Shown: positions 1 to 8,814 of the stretch, in pieces | How the letters are laid out: every line of letters starts with the position of its first letter | Numbering within the stretch: position 1 is the first letter of the stretch | IMG/VR virus record: IMGVR_UViG_3300017917_003859 | Location: 62,001 to 126,000 of that record | From: a virus | Reading direction: 5' to 3' (one strand) | DNA: 64,000 nt | Notes under the pieces: generated by a model | Database searches by the model: none | The model's input: the letters and a program-made list of their open reading frames with translations, nothing else | What the model was told of the DNA's origin: nothing | Translations under genes and position numbers: made by a program

Positions 1-2
1 GA

Positions 3-395
3 TTACCTGCTTCAAATGATCCTTCTGAAATTCCAGGAGCATCTGGAGGAAGTGCTTTATTTATGTCTGATGTTTCTGACACTCAGGCATATATAACTTT
101 ACCCGCTATAAATACTTTAGGTAAAACAAATATTAAATTACAATTTAAAGCTGTACAATTAAATCCAATAGCAATATATTATAGCACAAATAATATTTCA
201 TGGACACTTATAAACGCATCATATTCCATCTCAGGTACAATACAAAGTGGTAATAATTGGGGATACGATTCTATAAATTTACCAGCCGGAACAGCTAATA
301 AAGCAACATTATATATTAAATTCCAACAACTACCAGGAACAGGTGGTAATAATTGGCAATTATTTGATGATATACAAGTTTTAGCAACTTTTTAA
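3..395 (+). CDS. C-terminal end of a virion surface or fibre-type protein (partial)
   Basis: The frame is open from the first bases of the window, so only about the last 130 residues are visible and the real start lies upstream. The visible part is rich in Asn, Thr, Ser and Gly in alternating short strands and ends WQLFDDIQVLATF. This style is typical of beta-sandwich (jelly-roll or MAM/carbohydrate-binding) domains at the ends of adhesins and fibres. Tail genes follow, so I infer a virion protein. No exact family is recognised. Confidence 0.5.
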   Translation, partial: LPASNDPSEIPGASGGSALFMSDVSDTQAYITLPAINTLGKTNIKLQFKAVQLNPIAIYYSTNNISWTLINASYSISGTIQSGNNWGYDSINLPAGTANKATLYIKFQQLPGTGGNNWQLFDDIQVLATF

Positions 396-437
396 TTTAA
401 ACTTGATTTTTTAAAAAAATATATTATAATAAAGATT

Positions 438-689
438 ATGGAAAAAAAATTTTTAACTCTCGAAGAATTAAATGGTTTAAAAAAGATTAATGAAGATAAT
501 CAAAATCTTGTTGTATCTTATGGTCAAATTGAATACCAAATCCAATTATTAAAAGTTCAAAAACAAAATTTAAATGAACAATTAAAGATTAATAAAAATT
601 CTGAAATAGAATTTTTTAAAGAACTTGAAACTAAATATGGAATTATGAATATTAATTTAGAGACAGGAGAGATCACCCCAGTTAATTAA
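438..689 (+). CDS. Small coiled-coil protein, function unknown
   Basis: 83 residues. Residues 10-70 are charged and Gln/Leu-rich with heptad-like spacing, so a coiled coil is likely. The C-terminus (KYGIMNINLETGEITPVN) looks like a short beta hairpin. It sits between a virion surface gene and the tail sheath. I infer a small tail or head accessory factor, but no family is recognised. Confidence 0.6.
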   Translation: MEKKFLTLEELNGLKKINEDNQNLVVSYGQIEYQIQLLKVQKQNLNEQLKINKNSEIEFFKELETKYGIMNINLETGEITPVN

Positions 690-706
690 TTTTGAGCCCT
701 TTCTAG

Positions 707-715
707 ATATTTATT
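707..715 (+). promoter_or_regulatory. Late-type motif ATATTTATT before the tail sheath gene
   Basis: One of a set of AATAT(T/G)TATAA-like boxes found between genes in the structural region. It lies 32 bases before the sheath start. It resembles a -10 element and is read here as a candidate late promoter by recurrence only. Confidence 0.35.
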
Positions 716-747
716 GACAACAATAAACAATTAAATATTTTAGAAAA

Positions 748-2457
748 ATGGCAGAAACTTTAATATCCCCTGGTGTATTAGCTAGAGAAATCGACCGTTC
801 TCAAGTAGCAGCACAACCAGTGCAGGTAGGAGCAGCAATCATAGGCCCTACAGTAAAAGGTCCTGTAGAGTTACCTACAGTAGTAACTTCTTATAGTGAT
901 TATGTAAACAAATTTGGTGATGTATTAGTAAGTGGTAGTGATACTTATTCTTATTTTACATCTATTGCTGCTTACAATTATTTTAACAATGGTGGCGATT
1001 CATTACTAATAGCAAGAGTAGTAACCGGATCGTACACTTCAGCAACTAGTACTGCAATTAGCGCTAGTACTCAAGCTTCTTCACAACCAGCATTTACCTT
1101 AAAAACAATCTCTAAAGGTATTATAATGAATAGCTCTAGCTCAATTGATTCAGCAGGTGCTTTAGCTAGTGGTTCAAAAGATAATATTCGTTGGGAAATT
1201 ATTAATCCAAACACTTCATCTGGAACATTTGATTTATTAGTTCGTCAAGGTAATGATGTTACAAATAGTAAAATAGTATTAGAACAATTTACTGGATTAT
1301 CATTAGATCCTAAATCTCCAAACTTTGTTTCTAAAGTTGTTGGTGATTATGTTTACAACTATAATCCATCTACTCAACAAATTGAATTAACAGGTAGTTA
1401 CAAAAATAATTCAAATTATATATATGTTAGCTCAGTTAATTTATTAACTCCAGATTATTTAGATAATAACGGTGTAGCTAAAGTTCAATATACTTCATCT
1501 ATTCCTTTAGCAGCAAGTGGTTCATTCAGTGGCGCTACTGGTGATCTTAAAGGTGGAGCTGCTTTCTATAACAACATTACTATAGCAGGTAATACTCAAG
1601 GTTTAGATGCTGGTTGTTATACTAACATGATTAATTTATTAGCTAATAAAGATGATTATAGATTTAATGTATTGATCACTCCAGGTTTAATTGATTCATT
1701 ACATACAAGTGCTATAAGTACTATCATTACTAACACTCAACAACGTGGTGATAACATTTTTGTAGTTGACCCAGTAGTTTATGGTCAAGCATCTTCAGCT
1801 GTAATTTCTCAAGCCTCTTCTCGTGATACTTCATATGCAGCAGAATATTGGCCATGGTGTCAAATTCAAGACCCTGCAACCGGTAAAAATGTTTGGGTTC
1901 CAGCTTCTACAATGATTGTAGGTGTTTATGCTTATAATGATTCAGTAGCAGAACCTTGGTTTGCACCTGCAGGTATTAATCGTGGTGGATTAGGAACAGT
2001 ATTACGTGTTGAACAAAAATTAAATCAATCAACTCGTGATAACCTTTACAACGGTAAAGTAAATCCAATTGCTACATTCCCTGGACAAGGTATTGTAGTA
2101 TATGGTCAGAAAACATTACAACAAAAACCTTCTGCTCTTGACCGTGTAAATGTTCGTCGTTTATTAATTTCTCTTAAGTCTTATATTTCTCAAGTAGCAA
2201 ATAACTTAGTATTTGAACAAAATACAATTGCTACAAGAAATAGCTTCTTAAGCCAAGTTAATCCATACTTATCTTCAGTACAACAAAGACAAGGTTTATA
2301 TGCGTTTAAAGTTGTAATGGATGATACTAACAATACAGCAGACGTAATTGATAGAAATCAAATGATAGGTCAAATTTACGTTCAACCTACTAAAACTGCT
2401 GAATTTATCTACCTAGATTTCATCATTACTCCAACTGGCGCTACATTCCCAGCATAA
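748..2457 (+). CDS. Contractile tail sheath protein (gp18-like)
   Basis: 569 residues. It polymerises around the tail tube and contracts to drive injection. The N-terminus (LISPGVLAREIDRSQ, about residues 5-20) and the next block (AAIIGPTVKGPVELPTVVTSYSD) are the standard start of phage sheath proteins. The last about 120 residues (VNVRRLLISLKSYI through YLDFIITP) are the conserved sheath C-terminal domain. The middle third, Ser/Thr/Gly-rich, is the variable surface domain. It is followed by a strong terminator and then the tube gene, as in T4 genes 18-19. Confidence 0.95.
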   Translation: MAETLISPGVLAREIDRSQVAAQPVQVGAAIIGPTVKGPVELPTVVTSYSDYVNKFGDVLVSGSDTYSYFTSIAAYNYFNNGGDSLLIARVVTGSYTSATSTAISASTQASSQPAFTLKTISKGIIMNSSSSIDSAGALASGSKDNIRWEIINPNTSSGTFDLLVRQGNDVTNSKIVLEQFTGLSLDPKSPNFVSKVVGDYVYNYNPSTQQIELTGSYKNNSNYIYVSSVNLLTPDYLDNNGVAKVQYTSSIPLAASGSFSGATGDLKGGAAFYNNITIAGNTQGLDAGCYTNMINLLANKDDYRFNVLITPGLIDSLHTSAISTIITNTQQRGDNIFVVDPVVYGQASSAVISQASSRDTSYAAEYWPWCQIQDPATGKNVWVPASTMIVGVYAYNDSVAEPWFAPAGINRGGLGTVLRVEQKLNQSTRDNLYNGKVNPIATFPGQGIVVYGQKTLQQKPSALDRVNVRRLLISLKSYISQVANNLVFEQNTIATRNSFLSQVNPYLSSVQQRQGLYAFKVVMDDTNNTADVIDRNQMIGQIYVQPTKTAEFIYLDFIITPTGATFPA

Positions 2458-2467
2458 TAATTTAATT

Positions 2468-2501
2468 AATCTTCCCTCTGAAAAATGAGGGAAGATTTTT
2501 T
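2468..2501 (+). terminator. Intrinsic terminator after the tail sheath gene
   Basis: A perfect 11-bp stem (AATCTTCCCTC at 2468-2478 with GAGGGAAGATT at 2487-2497), an 8-base loop and a T run to 2501. It starts 10 bases after the sheath stop codon. Confidence 0.9.
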
Positions 2502-2508
2502 AAAACAT

Positions 2509-2520
2509 AATATGTATAAC
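2509..2520 (+). promoter_or_regulatory. Late-type motif AATATGTATAAC before the tail tube gene
   Basis: It lies directly downstream of the sheath terminator and 31 bases before the tube start, so the tube gene plausibly has its own late promoter here. The same AATATGTATA core recurs at 60615 and 62286. Confidence 0.45.
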
Positions 2521-2551
2521 AAAATAATAACACAACTAAATTAAATATAAA

Positions 2552-3040
2552 ATGGCAGTATTATCACCAAACGAAATATTTTTTACAGCATTTGAACCTA
2601 AAGTAAAAAACAGGTTTATTATGTATGTAGATGGAATCCCTTCATATATGATTAAATCAATTTCTGGAGTATCAGTAGATATGGGAGAAATAGTTTTAAA
2701 TCATATTAACATTTATCGTAAAATTAAAGGTAAAGCAAAATGGAGTGATTTAACTATGACTTTATTTGATCCAATTACTCCTTCTGGTGCTCAAGCAACA
2801 ATGGAATGGGTTCGTTTACATCATGAATCTGTAACTGGTCGTGATGGTTATTCTGATTTTTATAAAAAAGATGTAACTATTAACGTATTAGGCCCTGTAG
2901 GTGATATAGTGTCAGAATGGATCGTTAAAGGAGCATTCATTAAATCATCTAATTTTGGTGATTTTAATTGGGATACCGATGCTGAAGCTCAAAGTATTGA
3001 AGTAGTGTTAGGTATGGATTATATGATCTTAAATTACTAA
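2552..3040 (+). CDS. Tail tube protein (gp19-like)
   Basis: 162 residues, the length of T4 gp19. It forms the hexameric rings of the inner tube through which DNA passes. The start (FEPKVKNRFIMYVDGIPSYMIKSISGV), the middle KGKAKWSDLTMTLFDPI and the end IEVVLGMDYMILNY match the T4-like tube fold. The gene has its own upstream late motif and a terminator directly after it, fitting a need for high independent expression. Confidence 0.93.
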   Translation: MAVLSPNEIFFTAFEPKVKNRFIMYVDGIPSYMIKSISGVSVDMGEIVLNHINIYRKIKGKAKWSDLTMTLFDPITPSGAQATMEWVRLHHESVTGRDGYSDFYKKDVTINVLGPVGDIVSEWIVKGAFIKSSNFGDFNWDTDAEAQSIEVVLGMDYMILNY

Positions 3041-3061
3041 GATTTTAATAAAAATAAAATT

Positions 3062-3088
3062 AAGCTTGTCTTTCGACAAGCTTTTTTT
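3062..3088 (+). terminator. Intrinsic terminator after the tail tube gene
   Basis: A perfect 9-bp stem (AAGCTTGTC / GACAAGCTT) with a tetraloop TTTC, followed by a run of T. It isolates the tube transcript from the following baseplate genes. Confidence 0.93.
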
Positions 3089-3095
3089 ATCTTAC

Positions 3096-3106
3096 AATAG
3101 TTATAA
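3096..3106 (+). promoter_or_regulatory. Late-type motif AATAGTTATAA before the gp26-like gene
   Basis: It sits between the tube terminator and the next gene, 27 bases before that gene's start. It is a variant of the AATATTTATAA box seen before other late genes. Confidence 0.35.
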
Positions 3107-3133
3107 TAAACATTAAGTTATTAAATAAAAATT

Positions 3134-3889
3134 ATGGAACAAGTTACAAATCAAGAAACACCCAAATTTAATTTTCCAACAGAAACTGTTGAATTACCTT
3201 CAAAAGGATTACTATATCCTAAAGACAATCCTCTTTCAAAAGGTACAATCGAAATTAGATATATGACTGCTGCTCATGAAGATATTTTATCAAACCAAAC
3301 ATACATCCAGAAAGGAACAGTACTTGATAAATTAATGCAAGCTTTAATTGTATCTCCTATTAATTATGATGATTTAATTGTTGGAGATAAAAATGCAATT
3401 ATGGTTGCTTCACGTGTTTTAGGTTATGGTAAAAATTATACTTTTACTTATAATGGACAAGAGGAAACTATTGATTTAAGTACTCTTGATAATAAACCAT
3501 TTGATACATCATTGATTACCCCTGGTATAAACGAATTTAATTTTACTTTACCTAATTCAGGAATAGTGGTTACTTTTAAAATTTTAACTCATGCTGATGA
3601 GAAAAAAATAGACAATGAACTAGAAGGATTGAAAAAAATAAAAAAAGATTCATCCCCCGAATTATCAACTCGTTTAAAATATATTATCACTTCAGTAAAT
3701 GGGGATCGAACAGTCAAAACTATTCGAGATTTTGTCGATAATCATCTATTAGCTGTAGATTCTCGAGCATTAAGAGAATATATCAAAAAAGTTCAACCAG
3801 ATGTTGATCTAACTTTTTTTCCCGACGGGAGTGAAAAAGCAGTTAACATTCCAATTGGACTTAACTTTTTTTGGCCTGACTATAACTAA
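3134..3889 (+). CDS. Baseplate hub/assembly protein, T4 gp26-like
   Basis: 251 residues. The opening (ETVELPSKGLLYPKDNPLSKGTIEIRYMTAAHEDIL) is a hallmark of the T4 gp26-like baseplate family. The ending (IPIGLNFFWPDYN) matches its usual PI-x-FFWP C-terminus. In T4, gp26 with gp51 is needed to build the central baseplate hub. Here the gp51-like reading frame overlaps the last 59 bases in the +1 frame, over the run aacTTTTTTTgg near 3864-3873. This suggests either coupled translation or a programmed frameshift. Confidence 0.8.
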   Translation: MEQVTNQETPKFNFPTETVELPSKGLLYPKDNPLSKGTIEIRYMTAAHEDILSNQTYIQKGTVLDKLMQALIVSPINYDDLIVGDKNAIMVASRVLGYGKNYTFTYNGQEETIDLSTLDNKPFDTSLITPGINEFNFTLPNSGIVVTFKILTHADEKKIDNELEGLKKIKKDSSPELSTRLKYIITSVNGDRTVKTIRDFVDNHLLAVDSRALREYIKKVQPDVDLTFFPDGSEKAVNIPIGLNFFWPDYN

Positions 3890-4199
3890 CGCTGCCGAAT
3901 TTAGACTATATTTATTTAATCAAATTCATCAAATAGTATTTCATGGTAAAGGTGGATATGACTGGAATACAGTCTATAATATGCCTATTTGGTTAAGAAA
4001 ATATACCTTCAATGAAATCAAAAAATATTATGATGATGAAAAAGAGGCATATGAAAATAAATCTAATAAAAATTCTGTTATAGGAACAGATGGGTTAGTT
4101 AAAGATAGAAGTGTATTTGAAAATCAACAAGTACCACAAAAACAACCAAAAATTTCTAAACCGGGTATAACACCTAAAAAACCTGTTAGCTACAAGTAA
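3831..4199 (+). CDS. Baseplate hub assembly factor, T4 gp51-like; possible +1 frameshift product
   Basis: The gp51-like region starts near 3888 (NAAEFRLYLFNQIHQIVFHGKGGYDW then YNMPIWLRKYTFNEI). No ATG lies in this frame upstream of it. The only common start is GTG at 3831, inside the gp26-like gene, and it would add about 15 residues with no family look. The frame is +1 relative to the upstream gene and both pass over seven T at 3867-3873, where a Phe-tRNA could slip forward by one base. Expression is therefore either from GTG or as a gp26-gp51 fusion. The C-terminus is Lys/Pro-rich and probably disordered. The order gp26-gp51 is as in T4. Confidence 0.65.
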   Translation: MKKQLTFQLDLTFFGLTITNAAEFRLYLFNQIHQIVFHGKGGYDWNTVYNMPIWLRKYTFNEIKKYYDDEKEAYENKSNKNSVIGTDGLVKDRSVFENQQVPQKQPKISKPGITPKKPVSYK

Positions 4200-4210
4200 T
4201 TCTTGTAGCT
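4188..4210 (+). terminator. Hairpin spanning the gp51-like stop codon, weak terminator
   Basis: A perfect 9-bp stem (AGCTACAAG / CTTGTAGCT) whose 5-base loop holds the TAA stop. The run after it (ttcaatattta) is only partly T-rich, so it may end transcription inefficiently or protect the mRNA end. Confidence 0.55.
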
Positions 4211-4213
4211 TTC

Positions 4214-4224
4214 AATATTTATTA
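4214..4224 (+). promoter_or_regulatory. Late-type motif AATATTTATTA before the tape measure gene
   Basis: It follows the hairpin at 4188 and lies 19 bases before the tape measure start. It is a member of the recurring late-type box set. Confidence 0.4.
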
Positions 4225-4243
4225 TAGATAAATAATTTATAGA

Positions 4244-6562
4244 ATGGCAGAAGATCCAAAGAAAAAAGCTGATGAAACTAAAAAATCATTAGAAGAAATT
4301 AGTGAAATCACTGGTGCTTTAGAAGATGGTTTTAGATCTCTTACTAGTAGACTCTCAGACATAGTTGAGGAAATTAAAGAAGGCACTTCTGAAGCAAATT
4401 CTTTTAATTTAGCTTACAAAGATATAAATAGATCTGTAAAATCATTAAGTAAAATTACAGAAGACTTAATTAAGAATCAGGTAAAAATAAATGAAAAGTC
4501 TATAACTTCTAAAAGTATTCAAGATCAAATTAATAAAAAAATTGCCGAGCAACAAATTTTAACTACTAGGATAGGAAGTCTCCAAAAACAATTGGCCGAT
4601 GATGCTAGTATGAGTGAAGATGAAAGGATTGAAAAAGAAAAATTAATCCTTCAACTTCAAAAGAATTTTAATGAATTATCATTTAATGCTATAGAACCTC
4701 TTCAAAAACAAAAAGAAGAAATTGAAGCTATAGAAGAATCATTAAGGAAAGCAGATAAAGAATTAGGAGTATTTGCCGGAGTTTTAAAAGGAATAGGTAA
4801 GATTCCAATAGTAGGAGATTTAGTTGATACTAAAAAAGCTTTAGAAGCAGCTAGAGAAGCAACTGATAAAACAGGTAGTGGTTTAAAAGGTTTAGGAGCA
4901 GGATTATCTAATTTAAAAGGACAAGTATTTCAAAGTCTTACCAATCCAGCAAATGTTGCTTTATTTGTATTTACTCAATTAGGAAAAACATTTTTAGATT
5001 TAGATAAAGGTATTGGTGAATTTGCTAAAGGAATGAATATGAGTTATCGAGAAGCGGCTAATCTCGATAAAGAATTCAACAGCATAGCTAATTCATCCGG
5101 TGATATAGCTGTTACTACTAAAGGTATTAGAGAAACAATGCTTACTATGGGTAAGATAATGGGTTCTAATGCTATATTAAATGAAAAAGATGCTGTTACC
5201 TTTACTCAATTAAGAGAAAAAGCAGGATTAGCTAATGAAGAATTAGCTCAAATGGAAAAATTAACTCTAGCTACTGGAGGTAATTTGGAAGATAATGTTT
5301 CTAGCATGTTATATGCTGCTAAAACCACTGCTCTTAATAATGGTGTATTATTAAATGAAAAACAAATAATGCAAGAAGTAGCTAAAGCATCCTCAGCCAC
5401 TAAATTATCATTAGCTGGAAATCCTGAAGCATTAGCTAAAGCTGCTGCTCAAGCTAAAGCTTTAGGTATGTCTTTAGAGCAAGTTGATAAAATAGCAAGC
5501 GGTTTGCTTGAAATAGAATCTTCAATTTCTAATGAATTAGAAGCTGAATTATTAACTGGTAAAAATTTAAATTTAGAACAAGCTCGTCTATATGCATTAA
5601 ATAATGATATGGAGGGGTTATCTAAAGAAATAGCTAAAAACTTTGGTAGTGCTGCTGATTTTTCTAAGATGAATCGTATCCAACAAGAAGCTGCTGCTAA
5701 AGCTGTAGGGATGACTCGTGAAGAATTAGCTGCTACCTTAACAGATCAAGCAGCATTAAAAGGATTATCTGGGGAACAAGCTAAAAACGCTAAAGCTGCT
5801 TTGGATGCCGCTAGAGCAAGAGGGATGAGTGAAGAAGAAATTAAAAAACAAGGTATAGATGGATTAATGGCTCAACAATCTATGCAAGAACGCTTTAATA
5901 ATTCTGTTGAAAAATTAAAAGAAATATTTACCTCCTTACTAGAACCACTAATACCAGTATTTGATATATTCTCAGATATCTTTAATCTTGTAGGGCCTAT
6001 AATTAAATTATTAGGTAGTGTTTTAGTTCCTATAATAAAATTAATATCTGCAATATTAATGCCTGTAGTAGAAGGTTTAAAATGGGTATTTACTTTAGGC
6101 AGTAGTGGATTTGAAGGTACTAAAAAATCATGGAGTGGTTTAGGAAGCATGTTTACTGGAAATGATATAATATCACCAGGCTATGGTAAACGTACATTAA
6201 TGGGTCCTGAAGGCGCAATAGCACTAAATGATAAAGATACCGTAATAGCCGGAACAGATTTATTTAAAGGTAATGATACTATATCTGAACCCGGAGGAGG
6301 AACAACATTAAAACCTGCAGGTAGTCTTCAAGCTTCACCTTCAATAAGAGAAACAACATTAAAACCTGCAGGTAGTCTTCAAGCTTCACCTTCAATTGAT
6401 TACACAGCATTAGCAAACGCAATAGTATCTGCATTAGCGACATCCCCAATGAATGTAAATGTTAAAGGTGAAGTTGACGGTAAAACTTTAATCAATTTTA
6501 TAGAAAATAACGCTACCGCTGTAGGAACTGCTCAAGCTAAAGGTACTTCTAAGATTCAATAA
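4244..6562 (+). CDS. Tail tape measure protein
   Basis: 772 residues. It sets tail length and is thought to leave the tail with DNA. About residues 1-180 are charged coiled coil. A Gly/Ala-rich region follows (KGIGKIPIVGDLVDTKK, GSGLKGLGAGLSNLKG), then long Ala-rich helices with repeated KA/LG patterns to about residue 560. A hydrophobic, membrane-like segment follows (LLEPLIPVFDIF to LISAILMPVVEGL, about 570-625), typical of tape measures. The tail end has a 17-residue tandem duplication (TTLKPAGSLQASPSI twice). It is the longest gene between tube and hub, as expected. Confidence 0.88.
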   Translation: MAEDPKKKADETKKSLEEISEITGALEDGFRSLTSRLSDIVEEIKEGTSEANSFNLAYKDINRSVKSLSKITEDLIKNQVKINEKSITSKSIQDQINKKIAEQQILTTRIGSLQKQLADDASMSEDERIEKEKLILQLQKNFNELSFNAIEPLQKQKEEIEAIEESLRKADKELGVFAGVLKGIGKIPIVGDLVDTKKALEAAREATDKTGSGLKGLGAGLSNLKGQVFQSLTNPANVALFVFTQLGKTFLDLDKGIGEFAKGMNMSYREAANLDKEFNSIANSSGDIAVTTKGIRETMLTMGKIMGSNAILNEKDAVTFTQLREKAGLANEELAQMEKLTLATGGNLEDNVSSMLYAAKTTALNNGVLLNEKQIMQEVAKASSATKLSLAGNPEALAKAAAQAKALGMSLEQVDKIASGLLEIESSISNELEAELLTGKNLNLEQARLYALNNDMEGLSKEIAKNFGSAADFSKMNRIQQEAAAKAVGMTREELAATLTDQAALKGLSGEQAKNAKAALDAARARGMSEEEIKKQGIDGLMAQQSMQERFNNSVEKLKEIFTSLLEPLIPVFDIFSDIFNLVGPIIKLLGSVLVPIIKLISAILMPVVEGLKWVFTLGSSGFEGTKKSWSGLGSMFTGNDIISPGYGKRTLMGPEGAIALNDKDTVIAGTDLFKGNDTISEPGGGTTLKPAGSLQASPSIRETTLKPAGSLQASPSIDYTALANAIVSALATSPMNVNVKGEVDGKTLINFIENNATAVGTAQAKGTSKIQ
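6301..6396 (+). repeat. Two-copy tandem repeat, 51-base period, inside the tape measure gene
   Basis: 45 identical bases at 6301-6345 and 6352-6396. The period of 51 bases is 17 codons, so the frame is kept and TTLKPAGSLQASPSI is duplicated. The perfect identity suggests a recent duplication. Confidence 0.95.
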
Positions 6563-6571
6563 TATTTATAA
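6561..6571 (+). promoter_or_regulatory. Late-type motif AATATTTATAA after the tape measure gene
   Basis: It overlaps the tape measure stop codon region and lies 25 bases before the next start. It matches the late-type box best among the copies in this module. Confidence 0.4.
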
Positions 6572-6596
6572 TAAATTAATTTAAATTAAAAATACC

Positions 6597-6854
6597 ATGG
6601 GACTATTAGATAAACTAACACTTCAAGGATCTCCATTATCAATTGCAAATGGAGGATCAGTAGCAACTAACCCGTTAGCTACAGCTCAATCTAAAATGCA
6701 TGATGAATATTCACTTAACGGAAGTAATGCTTCATTAGTTAATTCACAATATCAACAATACAAAGATGGCGCAGTTAATATTTTACCTCCACCATCATTA
6801 TTAGATTTAGACGGGATAACACCATCAAAATATACAGATAACTTGCCTCAATAA
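6597..6854 (+). CDS. Small virion-module protein, unknown
   Basis: 85 residues, low complexity, rich in Ser, Asn, Pro and Gly with a PPPSLLDLDG segment. Its first residues (MGLL) are the same as those of the next gene, with which it shares a TAATG stop-start junction. Co-translation with the junction protein suggests a small tail component. No family is recognised. Confidence 0.6.
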   Translation: MGLLDKLTLQGSPLSIANGGSVATNPLATAQSKMHDEYSLNGSNASLVNSQYQQYKDGAVNILPPPSLLDLDGITPSKYTDNLPQ

Positions 6855-8812
6855 TGGGATTATTATCTCTCAAAACCAATCTTAAATCTCTTAAGTTTGG
6901 TAATGATCAAGCTGGAGGAGGATCTAGTAATCAACCATACATCCAAACACCCCTTACAGCTAATCTACCACCATCCTTAGATTTTCTCACTAGTGATTTT
7001 CTATTGAGGGGGGGCCCTATTGGGGCTCCAATATCTACAACTAACGATATTGTTAGATTAACTAAATATTTTACTGATCCTAAATCACCTTCTGGATTAT
7101 TATTTGCTTTAAAACAAAATTTATTATCTAGAACAGCAGTTCGCACTCAAGCTAGCGGTAAATTAGTTAATGAAGGTATTTATACACCTTTATCTACTTT
7201 AGCTCAAGCTAGTGTATCTGCTTTTGGTTTTCATTTTAATAAACAAGGATTAAATCCTATTCCTAATACTCCTGGATCTTTACGTACATATGAAGATGTT
7301 GTTAGTGGTCCTACAATTAATGTTGGGAATCTTAATTTAGGAACTAATATATCATTTTTAAATGTTACTCCTAATAGACTAGTTGATTTATATAAAGTAA
7401 AACAAGATAAAACAACCAATACAGTTACTTCTAATGGAATAATTATTTCTCAATTAGATACTGTTAATATATTGAGATATCAAGGTGGACCTGGTTCCAT
7501 TTTAGGTATTGGAACAACCAACATTAAATTTGCAGATCAAAGAACAGGTTTAAATAATCCTTTATATAAAAATGAAAATACAAGAAATGCATTTTTAAGA
7601 GGAGGAGTTCCTAATCCCCAAACTAAACCATTAGAAAAAACAATAGAAAAAACTCGTACTGCTCCTTATGCCAAAACTACATTATCTGGAAAGTATGCTG
7701 AATCTATCTACAATATAAATGAGGCTGATTATAATAAAATAAGCCAAGAAGGTGCATATAATGCCGGAATACCGGTTGATCAATTGTTAGATAGCTCTAA
7801 TAAAGATAATTATAGAGTTACTTTTAACCCAAGTGTATATACTTCAGGTTCAATTTTTGAACCTAACACTGAAAAAACTAATGAAAACAATACAATTACT
7901 TATAATCAACAAGATTTTTCATTAGCTGAAAGTTATAGATCAAATACTCAAAATTTAGTAGATTTTAGAGCTAAACTAAGAAAATCTTTTGATGAATCTA
8001 TAACAACTGAACAAGACCAGAAAGCTTTTAATGTATTAAGTAATTCTCCAAATTATAATACAAATAAAATTGAAACTAGAATAAACTTAGGAGATCCTGG
8101 AAATCCATTTGGTAAAAATTTATCTTCATATTCTACAGGCATTGGAAATGGAGCTGCTTCTAATAATTCATACGATAAAATAACTTCTTTACCTTTATAT
8201 AGAAGTAGTGGAGTTGATAATAATAAATCTATAAATGATTTAATTAAATTTAGAATAGCAGCAATTGATAATGATGATCCAACCCAGAAAGTATATATAC
8301 ATTTTAGAGCATTTTTAAATAGCATTAGTGATAATTATAATGCAGATTGGAATCCTTCTAAATATGTTGGAAGAGGTGAAAATTTTTATAATTATAGTGG
8401 ATTTGATAGAAAAATTTCATTATCATTTACTGTAGCTGCTCAATCTAAAGTTGAATTAATCCCAATGTATAAAAAATTAAATTACTTAGCATCAAATTTA
8501 GCCCCCGATTATAGTGGAGTAGGGTATATGAGAGGCCCTTTAGTTACATTAACTGTAGGAGGTTATTTATACGAACAACCCGGATTTATTACTGAATTAT
8601 CATTTGAAATGAGCGAAGAAACACCTTGGGAAATAGGAATAAATGAAGAAGGAGATTCGGATCCTAATGTAAAACAATTATCACATATTATAAAAGTATC
8701 TAGTTTTAACTTCACCCCAATCCATACTTTTATTCCTAGAAAAGCTCAGTGGAATAATTTAGGAAAAACTCCATTTATTGCTCTAACTAATGGTGCTAAC
8801 ACTAATTATTAA
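6854..8812 (+). CDS. Putative tail-tube/baseplate junction protein
   Basis: 652 residues. The long middle is Asn/Thr/Ser-rich. The last about 200 residues (KVYIHFRAFLNSISDNYNAD, FDRKISLSFTVAA, GPLVTLTVGGYLYEQPGFITELSFEM) look like a tube-type beta-barrel domain. The order tape measure, this gene, LysM protein, hub repeats the P2 order T-U-X-D and the T4 logic of gp48/gp54, so a tube-initiator role is inferred from context. The exact family is not recognised. Confidence 0.55.
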   Translation: MGLLSLKTNLKSLKFGNDQAGGGSSNQPYIQTPLTANLPPSLDFLTSDFLLRGGPIGAPISTTNDIVRLTKYFTDPKSPSGLLFALKQNLLSRTAVRTQASGKLVNEGIYTPLSTLAQASVSAFGFHFNKQGLNPIPNTPGSLRTYEDVVSGPTINVGNLNLGTNISFLNVTPNRLVDLYKVKQDKTTNTVTSNGIIISQLDTVNILRYQGGPGSILGIGTTNIKFADQRTGLNNPLYKNENTRNAFLRGGVPNPQTKPLEKTIEKTRTAPYAKTTLSGKYAESIYNINEADYNKISQEGAYNAGIPVDQLLDSSNKDNYRVTFNPSVYTSGSIFEPNTEKTNENNTITYNQQDFSLAESYRSNTQNLVDFRAKLRKSFDESITTEQDQKAFNVLSNSPNYNTNKIETRINLGDPGNPFGKNLSSYSTGIGNGAASNNSYDKITSLPLYRSSGVDNNKSINDLIKFRIAAIDNDDPTQKVYIHFRAFLNSISDNYNADWNPSKYVGRGENFYNYSGFDRKISLSFTVAAQSKVELIPMYKKLNYLASNLAPDYSGVGYMRGPLVTLTVGGYLYEQPGFITELSFEMSEETPWEIGINEEGDSDPNVKQLSHIIKVSSFNFTPIHTFIPRKAQWNNLGKTPFIALTNGANTNY

Positions 8813-8814
8813 TA

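Noticed and set aside
5872-6150. Open frame on the - strand inside the tape measure gene, and similar - strand frames at 6931, 8053, 22846, 35936 and 57305
   Set aside because: They run opposite to clearly recognised genes in AT-rich DNA, have no upstream signals and no recognisable protein features.
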